Part shown: positions 29,581 through 37,684 of the stretch, piece after piece
How positions within the stretch are numbered: position 1 is the first letter of the stretch
How the letters are laid out: every line of letters begins with the position of its first letter
NCBI GenBank assembly: GCA_963838885.1
Contig: CAWITB010000043.1
Span: 62,001-126,000 of the forward strand
Length of the DNA: 64,000 bases
Direction of reading: 5' to 3'
From: JAICMB01 sp963838885
Lineage (GTDB): Bacteria; Acidobacteriota; Terriglobia; Bryobacterales; Bryobacteraceae
The notes under the pieces: model-generated
Database searches by the model: none
What the model was told of the DNA's origin: nothing
The model's input: only the letters and a program-made list of their open reading frames with translations
Translations under genes and position numbers: made by a program

Positions 29581-30552
29581 TTATCCCCCGGCGATCCGGA
29601 CCGGCGCCAGCGTAAACGAGACGAGCAGCATGGCGAGCGCGAGCCAGCCGATCCTGACGCGGATGGAGTCCATTGTGGACATGTCGCAAATGGTGGGATG
29701 CCGCAGCGCGAACAGCGATAACAGGACGGCCCAAAACAGCCATGGCAGTCCCGTCATGAAATTGTCGTACCTCCACGCCGAGTATGTCGCCATGCCTACC
29801 AGCACGCCGATAAACAGTTTGGAAAGGCGCTTGTGAACATCGCCGGTGAAAGCGTAAAGGATATGGCCGCCGTCGAGCTGCCCGATCGGCAATAGGTTCA
29901 GCGCCGTCGCCAGCAGTCCGGCCCAGGCGGCTCGCGCAACCGGATGCAGGTAAATGTCCGAAGCCGGCACTCCCGGAAAGATGGCCCATTCAAATATCCG
30001 CAACATGAAGGGAGTTCCGAAGATCAGGTCGCCCTGGTTCGCGATTCCATGAATCACTTTAGAGCTTGCGACGCCCAAGGCCAATGCCGGAAGCAGGATC
30101 ACAAACCCGGCGATGGGACCGGCGACGCCCACGTCGAATAATGCGCGTTTCGTATAGATCGGCGAACGGATGCGAATGAATGCGCCGAACGTTCCAATGA
30201 GCGTCGGGGCGGGAATGAAATACGGGAGGCTGGCGTCGATGCCGTAGTGGATGCAGGTGATGTAGTGCCCCATTTCGTGCGCCAGTAGGATGATGAGGAG
30301 GGTGAGAGAAAACGGCAAGCCATCCAGCAGCAGCGCCGGATGCCGTGGAAAATCGAGCAGCACGGCCACGCTGCGATCGAGATCGACCGGCGCGGAGGAC
30401 CGGAAACTCTGCGCCAAGCCAACGCCGACGATGGTCGTGGTGAGCAGCGTGAATGCAAACAGGGCGATGTGCAGCGCCAGCCGCGGCGTGGACACCACCG
30501 GCCGGGGCACGCTGAACAGGCGCAAGCTTTCCGCGGACGAAGGAGGAACCAC
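29581..30552 (-). CDS. M50 family site-2-type intramembrane metalloprotease
   Basis: 323 residues, strongly hydrophobic with about seven membrane spans. The zinc motif HEMGH is at residues 92-96 within LIILLAHEMGHYIT, and the second metal motif is LLPIGQLDGGHILYAF in a later helix. No PDZ domain is visible, so it differs from RseP and is closer to the EGY1/S2P-like group. Start is GTG at 30552, three bases after the HU stop, so it is cotranscribed with the HU gene. It likely cleaves a membrane-anchored regulator or signal peptide remnant; the target is unknown. Confidence 0.9.
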   Translation of the reverse strand: MVPPSSAESLRLFSVPRPVVSTPRLALHIALFAFTLLTTTIVGVGLAQSFRSSAPVDLDRSVAVLLDFPRHPALLLDGLPFSLTLLIILLAHEMGHYITCIHYGIDASLPYFIPAPTLIGTFGAFIRIRSPIYTKRALFDVGVAGPIAGFVILLPALALGVASSKVIHGIANQGDLIFGTPFMLRIFEWAIFPGVPASDIYLHPVARAAWAGLLATALNLLPIGQLDGGHILYAFTGDVHKRLSKLFIGVLVGMATYSAWRYDNFMTGLPWLFWAVLLSLFALRHPTICDMSTMDSIRVRIGWLALAMLLVSFTLAPVRIAGG

Positions 30553-30555
30553 AAA

Positions 30556-30825
30556 TTACTGCAAGGTCTGAAGTTCCTTGCCGGGTTTGAATCGGACGGC
30601 CTTCCCTGGCGGTATTGCAACCTCCGCCCCGGTGCGGGGATTGCGGCCAATCCCCGTCTTACGGGGACGAACGTTGAAGATCCCAAACCCGCGCAACTCG
30701 ATGCGTTCGCCATGCGCGAGCGCTCGCTTCATGCTCTCGAAGACGGTCTCGACCGCCATCTCGGCCTTGGTTTTCGTGATGCCTGTCCTGTTTACAACTT
30801 CATTGATGATATCGAGCTTAATCAA
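30556..30825 (-). CDS. HU/IHF family DNA-binding protein
   Basis: 89 residues starting at TTG 30825 (reads MIKLDIINEVVNRTG), chosen because a strong GGGAGGA ribosome-binding site sits six bases upstream and the length then matches HU (about 90). The hallmark arm GFGIFNVRPRKTGIGRNPRTG, which inserts into the minor groove, is intact, as is the ending IPPGKAVRFKPGKEL. It packages and bends DNA as a dimer. A consensus-like promoter lies at 30945-30916 and its leader contains a 14-bp direct repeat. The M50 protease gene follows after three bases. Confidence 0.94.
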   Translation of the reverse strand: MIKLDIINEVVNRTGITKTKAEMAVETVFESMKRALAHGERIELRGFGIFNVRPRKTGIGRNPRTGAEVAIPPGKAVRFKPGKELQTLQ

Positions 30826-30844
30826 ACGAATCCTCCCTCGAGTG

Positions 30845-30872
30845 AGCAGACTGACGTAAGCAGACTGACGCA
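30845..30872. repeat. 14-bp tandem repeat in the HU leader
   Basis: AGCAGACTGACG followed by two variable bases occurs twice back to back (30845-30858 and 30859-30872; last bases TA and CA). It lies between the promoter and the ribosome-binding site of the HU gene, in its 5' untranslated leader. Confidence 0.7.
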
Positions 30873-30915
30873 CGGCAAAATCGCTCCGGCGGACGATTAG
30901 GAAAGAGCAAACCCC

Positions 30916-30945
30916 ATGATAGGATTAGGGTTAGCAACTTGTCAA
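30916..30945 (-). promoter_or_regulatory. Sigma-70-type promoter of the HU-M50 operon
   Basis: On the minus strand, perfect TTGACA (30945-30940), 18-base spacer and TATCAT (30921-30916). Transcription would start near 30908, giving a leader of about 80 bases before the TTG start of HU. It is the best promoter match seen in the window. Confidence 0.65.
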
Positions 30946-30955
30946 GCCGAGTATC

Positions 30956-31450
30956 ATGGGCAGCCCCTCCTATCTGACCGCAGTCGACGCGTTTACCTTC
31001 CGGCAGGCGTGCTCGCAGTTCGCCACGGGTGTTGCCGTCGCAACCGCACGCGCGGAGGACGGCTGTCCCCACGGGCTCACCGTCAGTTCTTTCACGCCGG
31101 TTTCGATCGAGCCGCCTTTGATTCTCGTTTGCATCGACCGCCAATGCACTTGCGTCGGCCATTTCGTCGCGTCGCCATATTTCGCCGTCAACATTCTCAC
31201 GGAGCGGCAAAGCGATCTCTCGGTCGCGTTCGCGGCCAAGCCGGAGGGCCGCTTCGAGGGCATAGAATATACGTCGGGGCTGGGCGGCGCGCCGCTTTTG
31301 GAGAAAGCGTTGGCTTCGATCGAGTGCCGCCGCGAGCGCGTCCTGGAAGCCGGCGATCATGTAATTCTCTTCGGCGAAGTTTTCCACGCGGAGCTTCGTG
31401 GCGGAAATCCTTTACTGTATTTCCAGCGCGCCTACCGAATCTTGCGGTAA
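30956..31450 (+). CDS. Flavin reductase family protein (FMN-binding split barrel)
   Basis: 164 residues. FRQACSQFATGVAVATA and GLTVSSFTPVSIEPPLILVC form the typical flavin-binding split-barrel opening, and HFVASPYFAVNILTERQ is also conserved. The C-terminal GDHVILFGEV holds the family His. Members supply reduced FMN/FAD to two-component monooxygenases or act on small flavin substrates with NAD(P)H. No monooxygenase partner lies nearby. The gene is divergent from the HU promoter, which overlaps its upstream region. Confidence 0.9.
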   Translation: MGSPSYLTAVDAFTFRQACSQFATGVAVATARAEDGCPHGLTVSSFTPVSIEPPLILVCIDRQCTCVGHFVASPYFAVNILTERQSDLSVAFAAKPEGRFEGIEYTSGLGGAPLLEKALASIECRRERVLEAGDHVILFGEVFHAELRGGNPLLYFQRAYRILR

Positions 31451-31555
31451 ACTTTTCCGCACTTTTGTAACTTTCCTCACTTATCTCGTTTGCAATGGTA
31501 CTAGAGCGGGTGGCCCGCAGATTGCTCTTTTTTAATTCGGTTAGGGAGGCAAGGG

Positions 31556-32002
31556 ATGGAAGACGCAAAACAGCTCAATCGAGTTGACGTGCTGTTGATC
31601 GAGGACAACCCATCGGATGTGCGGCTGACACAGGAAGCGCTTCGCGAAGCGCCGATGGGCGTCCACCTCAGCGTCGCGAACGACGGCGTCGAGGCGCTCC
31701 AGTTCCTGCGAAAAACGGGAAAATACGAGAACGCTCCGCGCCCTGACTTGATTCTGCTGGATCTGAATCTCCCGAGGATGAATGGTCCCGAGGTCCTCTC
31801 GAACATAAAAAGCGATCCCGATTTGAAGTGCATCCCGGTGGTTGTGATGACAACCTCTTCGGAGCCTTACGATGTGGAGAAGATTTACAGCCTCAACGCC
31901 AATTGCTATATCACTAAACCGCTGCGCTTCGAGGGCTTTATGGATCTGCTGCGATCCATCGAGAATTTCTGGCTGAAGGCCGTCGTTCTACCCGTGCGCT
32001 AG
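31556..32002 (+). CDS. Single-domain response regulator (Rcp1-like CheY)
   Basis: 148 residues made of one receiver domain only. The acidic pocket is IEDN (E16, D17), the phospho-acceptor is D69 in DLILLDLNLPRMNG, the switch Thr is in VVVMTTSS and the Lys in CYITKPLRF. The extended beta4-alpha4 region (SSEPYDVEKIYSLNANCY) marks the Rcp1 type that works with phytochrome-like or other histidine kinases. No kinase is adjacent, so it is an orphan. A strong GGGAGG ribosome-binding site precedes the ATG. Confidence 0.93.
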   Translation: MEDAKQLNRVDVLLIEDNPSDVRLTQEALREAPMGVHLSVANDGVEALQFLRKTGKYENAPRPDLILLDLNLPRMNGPEVLSNIKSDPDLKCIPVVVMTTSSEPYDVEKIYSLNANCYITKPLRFEGFMDLLRSIENFWLKAVVLPVR

Positions 32003-32004
32003 AC

Positions 32005-33843
32005 TCACACGCCAAACCACCGCAAGGGAGCTGTCGTCATCCATGGAACGTAGGTGATTAATAAGACGGTCGCCATCAAAATCAGAAGAAACGGCAGGGT
32101 CGCCCAGATGATCGTGCCCATGGGTTTCTTGAAGCGATAGGCGGATAGAAAGAGATTGATGCCGACCGGCGGATGCAGATAGCCTAATTCCAGGTTGGCG
32201 ATGAAGATCACCCCCATTTGCACCGGATCGATCCCGTAGGCGGCGGCCAAGGGTTTTAGAAGCGGAACAACGACGAGAATTGCGGCGAAGATGTCCATCA
32301 GCGCTCCGACGACAAGTAACGCGCCGTTAAGCAAAAGCAAAAACAGATATTTCGATTCGACGTGCGAGCGCACCCAGTCGATCAACCGCGAGGGGACTTC
32401 GGCGTCGATCAGATAATTCGTGAATCCCAGCGCCACGCCCAGGATCAAGAGAATGCCTCCGACGATGGTGGCGCACTCCACAAAAACAGTGCGGAAATCG
32501 CGGCCCAGCGTGAGATCGCGGTAGATGAAGGCCTCGACGATGAAGGCGGCGAAGGCGGTGAGCGCGGCGGCTTCGGTGAGCGTGCCGAATCCGCCGAATA
32601 TGCCCGTGATCATGATGGCGGGCAGCAACAGCTCCCATTTCGCGCTCCAGATGGCGGCCGCGGCTTCACGGGGAGAGAACGGGTCGCGCACGGCGTCGTT
32701 CGCAAGGCCCTTGTAGATTCCGAGCGCCGCCACCGCCCCCACCATCACCAACTCTGGCAATATCGCGCCGATGAACAGATGATTGATGGGCGTTTGCGAG
32801 TAGACGCAATAGAGAATTGCCGGAACGCTGGTGGGAAAGAGAAGCCCGAGCGAGCCCGATGCCGTGAGTAATCCGATGGAGAACTTTTCGGGATAGCGGG
32901 TCTTGATCAACATCGGCACCAGCAAGCCTCCCAGGGACAGAATGGTAAGGCCGGACCCGGCGAACGTGAACACCGTGCAGATCGCTACTGTCGCGATGGC
33001 GAGACCGCCGGGAATCCAACTGAACAGCGCCGTGAAGACGCGCAGCAGTCTTCTGGTGGCTCCGCCCTGCACCATGAAGTAGCCGGCCAGCGTGAAGAGC
33101 GGAATCGACGGCAACAGCGGAGATGCCACCAGGCGGTACATTTCAACCGGCACGGAGGCGGCCGGTGTGGCGGCGTTCCAGAAAAGCAGCAGCGCCAGAC
33201 CACCAAACACGGCGAAGATCGGCAGGCCGAGTACTGTAGCGGCCAGAAACACGCTCAACGCTGCTGTCAGCACGCCGGGCGCTCCGGGCGGTATGCGGAA
33301 GCCGAACAAGTATGGAAATACAAGTCCAACGGCGGCGATAGCTTTCGGGATCCAGCCTCGTCCGGCATGCCATACGGCGCGCAGCGCGATGGCCGCAAAG
33401 CCCGCCGGCATGATTGCCAGCACCGTCCACTTCGGCACGCCGGGAAAAAGATAGCTATGGGCCTCGCGCTCCGATTCGAGAAACACCCAGCTCGCCCAAG
33501 TCAACGAGACGCATACTGCGGCGAGGATCATGCTGGTGAACGTCTTCACGGGCCGGCGCCAATTTGCCGGCAGCAGCTCCATAGATGAAATCCCGAGCAG
33601 CCGGTCCGATCGGGCCGCCAGTGCTCCGCCCAGCATCCCAATCCACAGCGTGAGCTGCTGGACGGTGACGGCATTGCCCGGAAAATCCGGCAGACGCAGC
33701 AGGCGCGCGGTCATGGCGTAGACCGGTAGCACGGTCATCAGCGAGAACGCGATCATGGACAGCGAATCTTCGAAGAGATGAAAAGAATTGGAGCGCCGGG
33801 GCGCCGTGGTTTGGTCCGTTACGGGTGGGAGCGGCGCGCTCAC
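32005..33843 (-). CDS. TRAP transporter permease, fused DctQ-DctM type
   Basis: 612 residues. The first 165 carry about four membrane helices, as in the small DctQ subunit. The rest is the large DctM subunit with about 12 helices (LFTLAGYFMVQGGATRRLLRVFTALFSW is cut here to its core LAGYFMVQGG; LELGYLHPPVGINLFL is the other hallmark). Together with a periplasmic receptor it drives sodium-coupled uptake of organic acids or similar solutes. It starts with GTG at 33843, overlapping the stop of the receptor gene (GTGA), so translation is coupled. It converges on the response regulator gene three bases away. Confidence 0.9.
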   Translation of the reverse strand: MSAPLPPVTDQTTAPRRSNSFHLFEDSLSMIAFSLMTVLPVYAMTARLLRLPDFPGNAVTVQQLTLWIGMLGGALAARSDRLLGISSMELLPANWRRPVKTFTSMILAAVCVSLTWASWVFLESEREAHSYLFPGVPKWTVLAIMPAGFAAIALRAVWHAGRGWIPKAIAAVGLVFPYLFGFRIPPGAPGVLTAALSVFLAATVLGLPIFAVFGGLALLLFWNAATPAASVPVEMYRLVASPLLPSIPLFTLAGYFMVQGGATRRLLRVFTALFSWIPGGLAIATVAICTVFTFAGSGLTILSLGGLLVPMLIKTRYPEKFSIGLLTASGSLGLLFPTSVPAILYCVYSQTPINHLFIGAILPELVMVGAVAALGIYKGLANDAVRDPFSPREAAAAIWSAKWELLLPAIMITGIFGGFGTLTEAAALTAFAAFIVEAFIYRDLTLGRDFRTVFVECATIVGGILLILGVALGFTNYLIDAEVPSRLIDWVRSHVESKYLFLLLLNGALLVVGALMDIFAAILVVVPLLKPLAAAYGIDPVQMGVIFIANLELGYLHPPVGINLFLSAYRFKKPMGTIIWATLPFLLILMATVLLITYVPWMTTAPLRWFGV

Positions 33844-34868
33844 CGCTTGGCCGCCGGAGCGCGAGTCGCATGGCTCTTGCGGTATTCGTCCCGCAGCCGC
33901 ACCACTTCATTGAAGAGATCGGGCGGCACCATGGTCCCTTTTATCTTTGGATAAATGCTCTCGGCGAGCTTGCGCCATTGCTCCACGGCCTCGGCATCGG
34001 CGTGGACCACGTTCAAACCGAACTGCTGCATCAACGGGATGGCGTTCGCTTCCGCTTTGCGAATCTCATCGCGCAGCGCCACGCCCGCGGTTTGCGCCGC
34101 GGCCATCATGCCCTTTTGCGTCTGCGGCGGAATTTTGTCCCACACGTCCTTCTCAATCAACGTGGCGCCGACAAGCTGCGCAAATTTGACGTCGAGCATA
34201 TTGCGCGCGCCCACGTACCACTGGTTTGCCAAAGCGAAAAGCGGCGGACCTTGAATGGCATCGACGAGGCCGGTTTGCAAGCCCGTGAAAATGTCCGTTG
34301 CGGCCAGCGCCACGGGGTGAAACCCGTTGGCCTGATAGATGGCAAAGCTGCCGGTATCGCCCTGCAGCACGCAGAGTCTCATGGCGCGGATCTGATCGGG
34401 ACGCGAAGCCGGCGTCTTGGTGAAAAAGTGGACCCAGCCGGCGTCACCCCAATTGAGCACCACGTAGCCCTTCTTTTCGAGCCCGTTCTGGAGACGCTCG
34501 GAAATGTGGTCACGGACGTAATCGAGCTCCTCGTAAGAATTCAGCATCAACGGGATTTGCAGCGCCGAGACATCGGCCAGGATGCCGCTCAGTCCCGCTC
34601 CCGAAAGAGCCACTGCCTGTAGCTTCTTGATTCGGACCTTCTCGACCATCTCCGGCTCATCGCCCTGCTCGCCGCCGGGATAAATCCGCAGCTCGATTTT
34701 GCCGTTCGAGATGCGCTTCCAATCGTCGCCCATCTTGAGCAGGATCTGGTACCACGCGGAGTCCTTCGGCACGAGTGTTCCAAGCCGTATAACAGTGGTC
34801 TGGGCGGAGGCGGTTGCGGCGCACAGCACGATTCCGGCGAGGATCCGAAGCATGAGATTGTCCAACAT
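33840..34868 (-). CDS. dctP: TRAP transporter substrate-binding protein (DctP family)
   Basis: 342 residues with a signal peptide (LAGIVLCAATASAQ). TVIRLGTLVPKDSAW and ELRIYPGGEQGDEPEMVEKVR begin the two-lobed binding protein; RAMRLCVLQGD holds the Arg that usually salt-bridges a carboxylate ligand. The late GLVDAIQGPPLFALANQWY is also family-typical. It captures a solute, probably an organic acid, in the periplasm and hands it to the fused DctQM permease encoded by the next, overlapping gene. The ligand is not inferable. Confidence 0.9.
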   Translation of the reverse strand: MLDNLMLRILAGIVLCAATASAQTTVIRLGTLVPKDSAWYQILLKMGDDWKRISNGKIELRIYPGGEQGDEPEMVEKVRIKKLQAVALSGAGLSGILADVSALQIPLMLNSYEELDYVRDHISERLQNGLEKKGYVVLNWGDAGWVHFFTKTPASRPDQIRAMRLCVLQGDTGSFAIYQANGFHPVALAATDIFTGLQTGLVDAIQGPPLFALANQWYVGARNMLDVKFAQLVGATLIEKDVWDKIPPQTQKGMMAAAQTAGVALRDEIRKAEANAIPLMQQFGLNVVHADAEAVEQWRKLAESIYPKIKGTMVPPDLFNEVVRLRDEYRKSHATRAPAAKR

Positions 34869-35014
34869 TCACGTTAAGACAGGGCGGCGGGGCTTGTCCA
34901 GCAAGCGCGTTTGCGCGTTACGGGATTATAATCTCGTCCGCGCAACCGGCTGGCCGATATGTAACATCATAGTGTGTAGTCGTTGGAATGTAGCCGCACG
35001 GTAGAAAGGGCATC

Positions 35015-36266
35015 ATGACGAAAGCTCCGTCCGTCAATCCGTTCTTAACTTGCATACGCCAGTACATCGCAACGCTGCTTGCGGTAGTCCTGGTTCCGTT
35101 CTTCCAAATGGACATGTATGCTCAGCCGCCGGGAGGCTACGCTCCCCTCGACGCTCCACAACTGAATCAGCTTGTCGCGCCCATAGCGCTCTACCCGGAT
35201 TCGCTGGTGGCGCAGATCCTGACGGCATCGACGTACCCTCAACAGGTCGCGGAAGCGGAGAATTGGATGCAGCAAAATGGCGGAATGCCTCCCGAGCAGC
35301 GCGCCGCGGCGGTCAATTCCATGCCGTGGGATCCCAGCGTGAAGGCGCTCACGGAGTTTCCTTCCGTGCTCGACAACGTGGCGCGAAACTATAACTGGAC
35401 GGCGCAACTCGGGAATGCGTATTACAACCAGCCCGGCGATGTCATGAACGCGGTGCAAGCAATGCGCATGCAGGCGCAGGAAGCGGGTACGCTGCGATCG
35501 ACGCCGCAACAGCGCGTCTACGACAACGGCGGACTCATCGCGATCCAGCCGGTCAATCCGGGGCTCCTGTACGTGCCGTATTACAATCCGTGGATGGTTT
35601 ACGGCGCGCCCATTCCGATGTACCGCGGTTGGGTTATGGCGACCAGGGCTGGGCCTGGGCATCGGTTTCGGCTTAGGCGTCTCGCTCGGATTCTACGCTC
35701 ACTACGGTTGGGGATACCATGCGTGGGCTCCGAACTGGCGGGGCGGGGTCGTGGTGTACAATCACGCGAACTATTTCTCTCGCAGCACGACCGTCTACAA
35801 CCATGGCGGTTTCGGCGCTTACAACCGCGGCGTGTATGAGCGCGGCGGTCCGGGAGTTCCCGGACATTTCCGTCCGGCCGTTACCGGCAGAGGCGCTGCA
35901 TACGGGCACGAGGGAGCGGTGGGCCATGCGGGCGCGGTGGGCTCATACCGCGGTGCGACGGGGTATCGCGGGGGCGCGCCGGGCGGGCATACCGGAGCGG
36001 TGGCGCGTGCGCCCATGGCCCGTCCGGGACAATACGCATCGAGGCCGGGCACGTTTAACGGTGGCCACGCGGCCGCCGCTCCCGGACATGCCGCAGCTTC
36101 GCCGGGTGGACGTCAGTTCGGCCAAGGCGCGCGCGCGGGCGGCGGAGCGCCGCACATGTCTGGGGCCGGCGCGCCTCATGGGGGTGGCGCAGCGCCGCAC
36201 GCCGCCGGTCCAGCATCGCACGCGGGCGGCGGCGGACACGCTCCGGCGCCGCATGGTCATCGCTAG
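35015..36266 (+). CDS. DUF3300 domain protein (one single-base frameshift)
   Basis: About 416 residues after repair. An N-terminal signal segment is followed by DUF3300 (LNQLVAPIALYPDSLVAQIL, EAENWMQQNGGMPPEQRAAA, MPWDPSVKALTEFPSVLD), ending in LLYVPYYNPWMVYG. At about 35647-35654 (GGGCTGGGCC) one extra base shifts the frame; past it the sequence continues as GIGFGLGVSLGFYAHYGWGY and YNHANYFSRSTTVYNHGGFG, then a low-complexity Gly/Ala/His/Arg-rich tail. Function of DUF3300 is not established; the Tyr/Asn/His-rich tail suggests a surface or envelope location. Confidence 0.85.
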
Positions 36267-36630
36267 CTCTCCTTGCCATCTGCGCGCCATCGGCATTCAG
36301 TCAAGTTGACGCGGAACAGGTCCCGCACGCCGCTTCGCTCGCTTCTACCGACGGAGTCGAGTTGTGGGAGCCTCACGGGCCGGTTGCGACGCGTAGGCGC
36401 CGACTGCCGATTGCTCTTGGCCAGCCAGATTATCCGCGCCGTAAGGGAAACGAACGATTCGCATGCGGTCCCGCTCCCGTTAGGGCAACTTCGCTCCTTA
36501 TGGAGCCAATTTCATGATGGGCGGCATCGCGATCCAGCTCACGATAATGCACTCTCAGGGTTCCCATCAGAGATGGCGAGCTGTTGCCGCCTTGGCCAGA
36601 CCAGCCTTGTCAAAGCCCTACAATTGCCTT
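36267..36630. other. 364-base region, no gene seen
   Basis: Only short, overlapping open frames of the kind expected by chance in GC-rich DNA. No promoter, RNA or repeat is convincing. Confidence 0.3.
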
Positions 36631-37359
36631 ATGATGCGAGCGGAGCGATGGACTTTTGCGGCCGCCGCGGCCGGCGTTTGCGCGTCGCTCTTCTTCGGGA
36701 CGCGCACGTCGGCTTCGCTGGGGCATCCCCGTCTCATGGGCGCTAGCGCGACTGCGGACCTCGTCATCACGGTCCCAGTGGCTGCTCCTCGGCCGTCGGC
36801 GGCGTTCGTCGCCGCGGCTACCAATTGTAGGTATTTCGCTAGCGGGCATGCGCTGGTTCGGCATTCCCGCGGAACTATGGATCGTCGCGCGAATCGTAAG
36901 CCGCATACGAACCTTAGAGCGCGGCGGGGATGCCGTGAGTCGGATTCGCGCGGCGGCCGTAGCCTTGCTTCCTTCGGAACGGCTGGCGCAGGTCTTGGCC
37001 GGCGAGATTGCCGTCCTCTATTACGCGCTATTTTCCTGGCGGGCGAAGCCCGAAGAGCGTCCGGGATGGCGCGCGTTTAGCTACGCGGAAACAAGCGGCT
37101 GGACGCCGACCGTCCTTTCGGCTGCAATCGTGTGCGAAGGCATCCCGCTGCATTCGCTATTGCACAAATGGAGCGCCATGGCGGCGTGGGTTTGCAGCGG
37201 GATGTTTGCAGCGGGCTTGATCTCTACGGATTGCTGTGGGTCGTCGCGCTAGGACGCGCGGCCCGCCTTAGAACAATTCTCGTGAACGATGAATGGGTGT
37301 TGCTGAGAATCGGCATGATCCGGGAGCTTCAGTTCCGGCGGCGAGATCGCTCCGAATAG
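36631..37359 (+). pseudogene. Remnant of an integral membrane protein gene
   Basis: Three frames must be joined. From ATG 36631: LGHPRLMGASATADLVITVP; one extra base near 36776-36778; then WLLLGRRRRSSPRLPIVG, SERLAQVLAGEIAVLYYALF and IPLHSLLHKWSAMAAWVCSG; then a 14-bp tandem duplication (37190-37217) that adds two bases to the frame; then LDLYGLLWVVALGRAARLRT. The joined product has several membrane helices and resembles an unnamed family of bacterial membrane proteins. After about 37340 the ending is non-native because the DNA switches to the tail of a TPR gene in another frame. With a duplication and a lost 3' end the gene looks genuinely dead. Confidence 0.6.
37190..37217. repeat. 14-bp tandem duplication inside a gene
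   Basis: GTTTGCAGCGGG plus two variable bases occurs twice in direct succession (37190-37203 ending AT, 37204-37217 ending CT). Removing one copy restores a continuous membrane-protein frame, so the duplication caused the frameshift. Confidence 0.75.
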
Positions 37360-37629
37360 CCCCAACGTCGAGGACACGCTGGGTTGGATCTCCTACCACA
37401 AGGGACTGTGCCGGACCGCAATCGACTGAAAAACGCCGTCGCGAAGGGAACGACGCCGCGGCGGCAGTTTCATCTCGCCATGTGCTACCTCAAAGCGGGC
37501 GATCGGGAATTGGGGCTGGAAACGCTGAGTGCCGCGCTTCAAGCAGATCCAAACCTGAATAAAACGGAACAGGGCTGGGCCGTTCTCCAGCGGGGGCGGC
37601 TCCCTGCGCCGCGTGAGGGGCGGCCGTAA
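37337..37629 (+). pseudogene. 3' remnant of a tetratricopeptide-repeat gene
   Basis: Reading GEIAPNSPNVEDTLGWISYH and GLCRTAID to TGA at 37427, then, one base out of frame, LKNAVAKGTTPRRQFHLAM and LKAGDRELGLETLSAALQADP. Together these are one and a half TPR units of the type found at the end of acidobacterial TPR proteins (DTLGW... LKNAVAKG). No 5' part exists upstream; the segment is joined to the end of the membrane-protein remnant. Here the interruption needs one added base, unlike the extra-base shifts elsewhere. Confidence 0.55.
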
Positions 37630-37684
37630 ATTGCGCGTACGCTACAATTTTTGCAGACGACGCCGGCAGTCCTCAAGAATTCCG

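Noticed and set aside
30921..30935. Telomere-like TTAGGGTTAG motif
   Set aside because: A short chance match that lies inside the spacer of the HU promoter; bacteria of this kind have no such telomeres.
34927..34932. Perfect TATAAT upstream of the DUF3300 gene as a promoter
   Set aside because: No acceptable -35 element at 16-19 bases upstream, so it is not listed as a promoter.
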